Of a DNA stretch of 5,433 bases, positions 1-4,038 are shown piece after piece; the stretch's first letter is position 1; every line of letters starts with the position of its first letter. The stretch is from the NCBI GenBank assembly GCA_003507515.1, contig DNVL01000008.1:2785-8217 (forward strand). Direction: 5' to 3'. The notes beneath the pieces were generated by a model that was given only the letters and a program-made list of their open reading frames with translations, was not told the origin of the DNA and did no database searches. The position numbers and the translations under genes were made by a program. The DNA comes from Legionella sp. GTDB lineage: Bacteria; Pseudomonadota; Gammaproteobacteria; Legionellales; Legionellaceae.

Positions 1-179
1 TTCAACACAGTGTAGAGCGACTAAAGCCCAATGGCCTGCTATTATTAGAACATGGATTTACACAAGGGCCCGCCGTCAAAACGTTGCTAGAGCAAGCCGG
101 CTATCAACGTGTGCGTTCTTGGCCAGATATGCAAGGACATGATCGAATCAGCGGTGGATGGTGGAAACATAGTCTATAG
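1..179 (+). CDS. prmC: PrmC (HemK) release factor glutamine methyltransferase, C-terminal fragment
   Basis: This is the last 58 codons of a gene that begins before the window; the first complete codon is at position 3 and the stop is TAG at 177-179. PrmC is a cytoplasmic SAM-dependent enzyme that methylates the glutamine of the GGQ motif in peptide release factors RF1 and RF2, which makes termination efficient. The fragment shows the usual PrmC C-terminal pattern: LKPNG, then a strand ending LLLEHG, then a helix (QGPAVKTLLEQAGY), then a strand and a D-x-x-G-x-D-R-I ending. The catalytic NPPY motif would lie upstream and cannot be seen. The tail (SGGWWKHSL) differs from the short end of the E. 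coli protein but is a normal place for variation. In many gammaproteobacteria prmC follows prfA, which would be outside the window. The alternative is another Rossmann methyltransferase, but the LLLEHG-QG pattern favours PrmC. Confidence 0.85.
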   Translation, partial: QHSVERLKPNGLLLLEHGFTQGPAVKTLLEQAGYQRVRSWPDMQGHDRISGGWWKHSL

Positions 180-208
180 TTGAAGAGTGGGGTATTTTTT
201 GATATACC
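180..208 (+). promoter_or_regulatory. Candidate sigma70 promoter for dksA
   Basis: TTGAAG at 180-185 (4 of 6 matches to the -35 consensus) is separated by exactly 17 bp from TATACC at 203-208 (4 of 6 matches to the -10). Transcription would start near 215, giving a leader of about 36 nt before the GTG of dksA. The -35 begins one base after the prmC stop codon. The spacer and -10 also form a short imperfect hairpin (GGTAT 191-195 with ATACC 204-208). Assigned by eye only. Confidence 0.45.
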
Positions 209-212
209 TACG

Positions 213-224
213 CACTTTCAAGTG
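213..224. promoter_or_regulatory. Short dyad near the dksA transcription start
   Basis: CACTT and AAGTG arms flank a 2-bp centre (TC). The element lies just downstream of the candidate dksA -10, where a repressor or a small leader structure could act. The arms are only 5 bp, so chance occurrence is quite possible, and I cannot name a regulator. Confidence 0.2.
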
Positions 225-250
225 ACATAACCAGTGAGAGCGAGAAGACC

Positions 251-682
251 GTGAAAAATGACACCCTTGGCAATATGGGAATTGCCCCCTATCAGGAAGC
301 TGAAGGCGAAGAGTACATGAATGAGCAACAGCTGGCCCATGTTGAAAAAATTCTTCTGGCCTGGCGTCAATCATTAATGGAAGAAGTCGACCGAACCGTG
401 ACGCACATGAAGGATGAAGCGTCTAACTTCCCCGATCCTGCTGATCGTGCGAGTCAAGAGGAAGAATTCAGTATTGAGTTACGCACCCGCGATCGGGAAC
501 GAAAACTCATCAAGAAAATTGAAGATGGGCTTGAGCGCTTGCGCGATGAAGATTTTGGCTATTGTGAGGCCTGTGGAATTGAAATCGGCTTACGCCGTTT
601 AGAGGTCCGGCCTACGGCCACATTGTGCATTGATTGCAAAACATTGTCTGAAATCAAAGAACGGCAAAATCAAGGCGCGTGA
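251..682 (+). CDS. dksA: RNA polymerase-binding transcription factor DksA
   Basis: DksA enters the secondary channel of RNA polymerase and, with ppGpp, represses rRNA promoters and activates amino-acid and stress promoters. The 143-residue protein (E. coli: 151) shows every family landmark: the N-terminal PYQE-x4-GEEYMNE segment (13-25), a long coiled coil (about 26-100), and a tip carrying NFPDPADRA, whose D62 and D65 match the two essential aspartates D71 and D74 of E. coli. A C4 zinc finger follows with C105, C108, C126 and C129. The chosen start is GTG at 251: there is no in-frame ATG between the upstream stop at 200-202 and this codon, and the next in-frame ATG (275) has no visible Shine-Dalgarno site. 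The site before the GTG is itself weak (GAGAG at 236-240). The gene sits 71 bp after prmC on the same strand but appears to have its own promoter. In Legionella, DksA is known to act with ppGpp in differentiation and virulence control; applying that here is inference. Confidence 0.96.
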   Translation: MKNDTLGNMGIAPYQEAEGEEYMNEQQLAHVEKILLAWRQSLMEEVDRTVTHMKDEASNFPDPADRASQEEEFSIELRTRDRERKLIKKIEDGLERLRDEDFGYCEACGIEIGLRRLEVRPTATLCIDCKTLSEIKERQNQGA

Positions 683-696
683 ATAAAGGTTAAACT

Positions 697-724
697 GTAG
701 GTTGGGCCCAAAAAACCAACCTAC
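697..724. terminator. Perfect 9-bp hairpin between convergent dksA and waaA, possible terminator or REP-like repeat
   Basis: GTAGGTTGG (697-705) pairs perfectly with CCAACCTAC (716-724) across a 10-nt loop. It lies 14 bp after the dksA stop and overlaps the waaA stop codon (721-723 on the other strand). Read from waaA, the hairpin is followed by a fairly T-rich stretch (AGTTTAACCTTTATT), which suits a factor-independent terminator. Read from dksA, it is followed by GCCCTC with no T-run, so termination in that direction is less certain. The loop side contains the palindrome TTGGGCCCAA (702-711). The GTAGGTTGGG core also resembles a widespread family of intergenic repeats in gammaproteobacteria. 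Confidence 0.6.
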
Positions 725-1977
725 GCCCTCATGCAAGCCAAGACCACGTCCAAACACCTCAGCACCGCCCCTTGATTCGCCTTTAAAACTCCATTCGCAT
801 TCGCGATTTGTTGCGTGTGCTCTATAGGTTTGAGATGCATCGCCACCAGGCGCGCCCATAAATCATCGATATCCTTCACGCATTGCAGCGCACCAGCATC
901 ACACAATGCCGCAAAAATGGCTTTGGAGTTCATCATAAAGGGCGCGCAAAACACAGGGACTTGCATCGCAATAGGCTCCAACACATTATGCCCCCCTACA
1001 GGCACCAAACTCCCTCCCACGAACGCATAATCGCTGACTCGGTAAAAGCCCAACAATTCGCCTAATGAATCCAAGATCACCACGTCAGTGTGCGCATCAA
1101 TCGTATTAGGCTGGCTACGTAGCTGCGTATTAAACCCATGCCACTCTGCCAGTGCATACACCGTTTTAAAGCGCTCAGGATGGCGCGGGGCTATCAACAG
1201 AACCACATTTGGAATGGCTGCTTTCAGGTGTGTTAAGCCGGCTAATAATTGTTTTTCCTCTCCCTCATGCGTACTCGCGGCCATCACCACCGGGCGTGAT
1301 ACCCCCCAGGCCGTTTTTAATTGATCAAAAATTACCTGATTAGAAACCTGAATCTGCAAATCAAATTTCATATTCCCCAGCGCATGAACGCGATTTACAG
1401 GCGCGCCTAGCGCTACAAATCGCGTCGCATCGAGATCACTCTGGGATAAAATAGAACTGAATTTTGCCAATATCGGCTTAAAGAAAAACCGCATCATTTG
1501 ATAGTGTTTAAATGCCTTATCGGATATGCGTGCATTCGCCAACACCAGCGGCACGTTGGCACGCGTTGCTTGATGAATCAAATGGGGCCACAACTCGGTT
1601 TCCATGATAATGCCTACGCGCGCATTCATTTTTTTAAAAAATCGCTTTAACGCCCATGGCAAATCGTAAGGGATATATTGGTGGGCAACTTTATCACCAA
1701 ACCGTGTGCTCACTTGCAAGGACCCCGTTGGCGTCATTGTGGTGACGAGTACACGTAACTTTTGGGCCAACAAGGCATCAATCAACGGCGTTGCAGCAAT
1801 CACTTCACCTAGAGAAACAGCATGTAGCCAGACGTCCGTCGGGGCAAGGTTATTTAATGAAAACCGCTCATGAATTCGACGGCGATAAGCCGGTAGACGT
1901 CGCCCTTTCCAATACAGACGACACAACACAAAAGGAACAGATAAATACAATAAAAAAGTATAGATAAAGCGCAACAT
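721..1977 (-). CDS. waaA: 3-deoxy-D-manno-octulosonic acid (Kdo) transferase WaaA (KdtA)
   Basis: WaaA transfers Kdo from CMP-Kdo to the lipid A precursor at the inner face of the cytoplasmic membrane, the first step of LPS core assembly. The 418-residue product (E. coli: 425) has an N-terminal hydrophobic anchor (about 3-19), the basic YRRR-x3-ER stretch (31-38), and the HAVSLGE motif (52-58), whose E58 matches the proposed catalytic base of family GT30 enzymes. Further landmarks are TMTPTG (80-85), METELWP (125-131), the STHEGEE and PRHPERF motifs of the C-terminal GT-B domain, and GGSL-x3-GGHN-x-LEP for donor binding. The start is ATG at 1975-1977, which gives the normal family N-terminus. 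A longer reading from TTG at 2067 would add 30 residues with no family counterpart. The Shine-Dalgarno site is weak (GAG, 7 nt upstream). How many Kdo units it adds cannot be told. It converges with dksA and diverges from djlA. Confidence 0.96.
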   Translation of the reverse strand: MLRFIYTFLLYLSVPFVLCRLYWKGRRLPAYRRRIHERFSLNNLAPTDVWLHAVSLGEVIAATPLIDALLAQKLRVLVTTMTPTGSLQVSTRFGDKVAHQYIPYDLPWALKRFFKKMNARVGIIMETELWPHLIHQATRANVPLVLANARISDKAFKHYQMMRFFFKPILAKFSSILSQSDLDATRFVALGAPVNRVHALGNMKFDLQIQVSNQVIFDQLKTAWGVSRPVVMAASTHEGEEKQLLAGLTHLKAAIPNVVLLIAPRHPERFKTVYALAEWHGFNTQLRSQPNTIDAHTDVVILDSLGELLGFYRVSDYAFVGGSLVPVGGHNVLEPIAMQVPVFCAPFMMNSKAIFAALCDAGALQCVKDIDDLWARLVAMHLKPIEHTQQIANANGVLKANQGAVLRCLDVVLACMRA

Positions 1978-2030
1978 GTGATATCTCAATAACGTAAAAT
2001 AGGCGTGGAATAAATGACACTCTGAATCGT

Positions 2031-2048
2031 GTTCATACCATGATGAAC
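2031..2048. promoter_or_regulatory. Dyad in the waaA-djlA intergenic region, operator-like
   Basis: GTTCAT (2031-2036) and ATGAAC (2043-2048) are perfect 6-bp inverted arms around a 6-bp centre, giving an 18-bp dyad of a size typical of dimeric repressor sites. It overlaps the best minus-strand promoter guess for waaA. No regulator can be named, and chance is not excluded. Confidence 0.3.
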
Positions 2049-2137
2049 CCAGTGCCAATGGCTTCAAGATTTAAGTGACGGAGATCTATAGGAAAGTAAT
2101 ATCGTATCAAAAAGAAGTACTACTGTCATTACTGGCG

Positions 2138-2143
2138 TATAAT
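2138..2143 (+). promoter_or_regulatory. Consensus -10 element, likely djlA promoter
   Basis: An exact TATAAT lies 70 bp before the djlA start codon, predicting a transcript start near 2150 and a leader of roughly 60 nt. No good -35 is present at 16-18 bp spacing (around 2114-2121 the sequence is GAAGTACT), so the promoter may be weak or depend on an activator. Confidence 0.5.
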
Positions 2144-2200
2144 GCAATATTCATACTGCCCTTTTTCCCGCAAGGCAAATGGTGGTAAACGCTGAAACAA

Positions 2201-2207
2201 TAAGGAG
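2201..2207 (+). promoter_or_regulatory. Ribosome binding site of djlA
   Basis: TAAGGAG is a near-ideal Shine-Dalgarno sequence placed 5 nt before GTG at 2213. It fixes the GTG as the start codon of djlA. Confidence 0.8.
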
Positions 2208-2212
2208 CTAAA

Positions 2213-3061
2213 GTGACGCTACGTCGTTTTTTCACCCGCCAGACTTGGTGGGGGAAATTGTTAGGAGCCTTTTTAGGCTACCTGATGGCAGGCCCCGTAG
2301 GCGCCTTGTTTGGTCTTCTCATCGGTAATTTTTTTGACCGAGGATTAACAGAACACCTAACCAACCCACTTTGGCATTATCATGCCGAGCGCCGTATGTT
2401 GGTGAAACCCATTTTTTTAAAGGCCCTGTTTTCAATCATGGGCCATATTGCAAAAGCAGACGGTCGTGTATCTGAACTTGAAATCCAAATGGCTAAACGC
2501 ATCATGCACGACATGAAGCTCAATCTAGCACAACGCAAAGAGGCGCAACTATTTTTCAATGAAGGAAAAAAGGAACAATTTCAATTAAAACCAACGTTGA
2601 GTTTGCTGTACAAAGCATGCCATGACAATCCTCTTTTACTGAAATTATTCATTGACACGCAATATGCCCTTGCACAAGTGGATGGTTTATCTGACAGTAA
2701 AGTTCAAATATTAAACACCATTCTCGCTTATATGCAGCGCGCTCCACTACATGAGCAATCTCGGTTTCACGAAGATTTTTACGAGGGATTCTCTCGCCAA
2801 CGTTCATCCGCAGGGGCAAACGAAAACACGTCACGCCCACAGTCACACCAAGCGCTAGACCACGCCTATTCCATCTTGCAAATTGAACCCACAGCGAATA
2901 AACAAGACGTAAAGCGCGCGTATAGACGGCTTATCAGCCGCCACCACCCTGATAAATTGATGGCAAAAGGGATGCCTGCCGATAAGATCAAACAGGCCAA
3001 TGAAAAAACACAAATCATTCGCAAAGCATACGAACAAATTTGCGAGAATAAAGGGTGGTAA
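2213..3061 (+). CDS. djlA: Membrane-anchored DnaJ-like co-chaperone DjlA
   Basis: DjlA is an inner-membrane J-domain protein that stimulates the DnaK ATPase; in E. coli it influences the Rcs envelope-stress pathway and capsule synthesis. The 282-residue product (E. coli: 271) has three parts. A glycine-rich hydrophobic segment (about 12-41) carries two glycine-zipper runs (G14/G18/G22 and G30/G34/G38). A helical TerB-like domain follows (about 65-190), with GHIAKADGRVSELE at 77-90 and the related QVDGLSDSK at 155-163. A polar linker (about 191-213) leads to a C-terminal J domain (about 216-282) with the HPD motif at 245-247 and the DjlA-typical HHPDKLMAKGMP sequence. The end KAYEQICENKGW matches the family terminus. 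The start is GTG with a strong Shine-Dalgarno site 5 nt upstream. The N-terminus is about 10 residues longer and more basic than in E. coli. In Legionella, a DjlA homologue has been reported to matter for intracellular growth; extending that here is inference. Confidence 0.95.
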   Translation: MTLRRFFTRQTWWGKLLGAFLGYLMAGPVGALFGLLIGNFFDRGLTEHLTNPLWHYHAERRMLVKPIFLKALFSIMGHIAKADGRVSELEIQMAKRIMHDMKLNLAQRKEAQLFFNEGKKEQFQLKPTLSLLYKACHDNPLLLKLFIDTQYALAQVDGLSDSKVQILNTILAYMQRAPLHEQSRFHEDFYEGFSRQRSSAGANENTSRPQSHQALDHAYSILQIEPTANKQDVKRAYRRLISRHHPDKLMAKGMPADKIKQANEKTQIIRKAYEQICENKGW

Positions 3062-3077
3062 ACAGCCGAGGATGGGA

Positions 3078-4010
3078 CTATTCGAACGTAATACCGGCTT
3101 CATCCAACATTTTTTTTGTTCGCTCGACCATGATTTGATGCGCAGGCGCTGTCGGATGAACTGGATCAAAGAATAAATAACCCGTACAAGCATCTACTGC
3201 TCTACGCGATTTAACCGTTGACACCATGGTTAAAATAGATCTCCCTGATGGATTATCAACCATTTCCTCATAGCATGTGTCCGTAATATTGGTGAAACCA
3301 TACTGCTCAGGGGACATTAAGAGATCATCCAACACTTGATTGACATCAAAATATAACCATTGCACATCCGGATAGAGCTGCCTTAATTCAGCCATGTTTT
3401 CTTTTAACCGCTGATTGTGCTTATTCGATAACGAGGTCAGCGCATCAACGGCATCAAAATCCTTCGCCGCGGGAGTCCTGCCCAAATCAGATACATTGAC
3501 AACCATGATGTGTTGAGCGCCCTTTTTAACCAAGCGCTCCACGTCATGTCGAATGCCTAATACCACGGCGGCTACAGCCTGTTCCTCATCGGTCGGCACG
3601 CCTAAATAATTATTGGAGCCCATCCAAACGATGTATAAACTAGACGCATCGGCCTGGTCTTGATGGGACAACAAATAGCTGTCTACCTCTCGACGCAAGG
3701 TAAATAACACCTCTTCATCGTCATCGTCGTCCACTTCTTCCGAAACCCCCGCGCCTCCGAATGCATAATCCAATAAATGAGCAGGCCCATCCTTTGGATA
3801 GTATGCATCAGCCAACAGCTCCACCCAAACAGGCCCGTTTGTGAAACGACCCTGAAAATAAGGGGGCGACAACGGGAGCTCGTGCTTCATGTATTCATAC
3901 AGATTGCCGTTGTCCGACAAACTGTCGCCGAACACCACGATTTTATTCAGCGAAGTCGCTGAAACCTGTATTGAAAAAAGCAGTGCCAATAACGTCATTA
4001 TCACGTTCAT
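3078..4010 (-). CDS. plaA: Secreted GDSL-family lipase, PlaA-like lysophospholipase A
   Basis: This is a predicted exported SGNH/GDSL hydrolase of 310 residues that resembles Legionella PlaA, a type II-secreted lysophospholipase A. A signal peptide (1-18, hydrophobic core MTLLALLFSI, likely cleaved after VSA) precedes block I FGDSLSDNGN with nucleophile S30. Next come block II GRFTNGPVWVE (54-64), DYAFGGAGV (81-89), block III GSNN (131-134, where the oxyanion-hole N is N133), and block V DPVHPT with D282 and H285 completing the triad. The mature protein has exactly two cysteines, C246 and C275, likely joined by a disulfide. An acidic tract (D94-E100) follows block II. The start is ATG at 4008-4010, preceded at 6 nt by GGAGAAGG; upstream in-frame TTG codons lack such a site and would extend into deaD. 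It lies 28 bp after deaD. GDSL assignment is firm; the PlaA subfamily and substrate are inferred from remembered similarity. A general acyltransferase/lipase of the GCAT type is the alternative. Confidence 0.88.
   Translation of the reverse strand: MNVIMTLLALLFSIQVSATSLNKIVVFGDSLSDNGNLYEYMKHELPLSPPYFQGRFTNGPVWVELLADAYYPKDGPAHLLDYAFGGAGVSEEVDDDDDEEVLFTLRREVDSYLLSHQDQADASSLYIVWMGSNNYLGVPTDEEQAVAAVVLGIRHDVERLVKKGAQHIMVVNVSDLGRTPAAKDFDAVDALTSLSNKHNQRLKENMAELRQLYPDVQWLYFDVNQVLDDLLMSPEQYGFTNITDTCYEEMVDNPSGRSILTMVSTVKSRRAVDACTGYLFFDPVHPTAPAHQIMVERTKKMLDEAGITFE
3711..3731 (-). repeat. Acidic-codon trinucleotide tract (GAY/GAR) in plaA
   Basis: Seven consecutive codons for Asp or Glu (D94-E100) form a short imperfect trinucleotide repeat inside the lipase gene. 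The tract lies between the GGAGV segment and the next strand-helix unit, where a surface loop is expected. It could vary in length by slippage without shifting the frame. Confidence 0.6.
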
Positions 4011-4016
4011 GCTACA

Positions 4017-4024
4017 CCTTCTCC
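4017..4024 (-). promoter_or_regulatory. Ribosome binding site deciding the plaA start
   Basis: On the minus strand GGAGAAGG lies 6 nt before the ATG at 4010. The in-frame TTG codons further upstream have no such element, so this site supports the 310-residue product. Confidence 0.75.
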
Positions 4025-4038
4025 AAGAATGCAAAGGA

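Larger units (their letters stand above)
1978..2212. promoter_or_regulatory. Divergent intergenic region between waaA and djlA
   Basis: These 235 bp must hold the 5' signals of both waaA (leftward) and djlA (rightward). I see no credible ORF here. The djlA side has a consensus -10 and a strong ribosome binding site. The waaA side has no clear promoter: the best pair on the minus strand is TTGGCA (2053-2058) with TATGAA (2032-2037), but the 15-bp spacer is too short to be convincing. Confidence 0.6.

Noticed and set aside
599..859. An 86-codon minus-strand frame across the dksA/waaA junction
   Set aside because: It overlaps the end of dksA and the coding strand of waaA in another frame, reads through the hairpin, and has low-complexity Gly-rich content typical of a shadow frame.
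815..1324. Several plus-strand open frames of 60-78 codons antisense to waaA
   Set aside because: waaA is unambiguous on the minus strand; these frames carry no domain-like pattern and are explained as antisense shadows.
2040..2062. A possible sigma54 -24 element (TTGGCAC on the minus strand) upstream of waaA
   Set aside because: The -24 half fits, but the required GC at -12 is missing (TTCAT instead of TTGCA).
1978..2067. A longer WaaA starting at TTG 2067 (30 extra residues)
   Set aside because: The extension has no counterpart in the WaaA family, lacks a ribosome binding site, and the ATG at 1977 gives the expected hydrophobic N-terminus.
2181..3063. A 10-bp direct repeat GGTGGTAAAC flanking djlA (2181-2190 and 3054-3063)
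   Set aside because: In a 5.4-kb window about a dozen 10-bp repeats are expected by chance, and there is no transposase or composition change to suggest an insertion.
3104..3122. An A/T-rich run with ACA and TGT ends (eight Ts near 3110-3117) as a djlA terminator
   Set aside because: The stem would be only about 4 bp with an all-T loop and no G+C-rich stem before the T-run, and it lies within the lipase coding sequence.
2855..3193. A 112-codon open frame on the minus strand spanning the djlA 3' end and the lipase 3' end
   Set aside because: It is antisense to the J domain of djlA and out of frame with the lipase gene, both firmly identified. Its translation shows no recognisable domain and it has no clear ribosome binding site.
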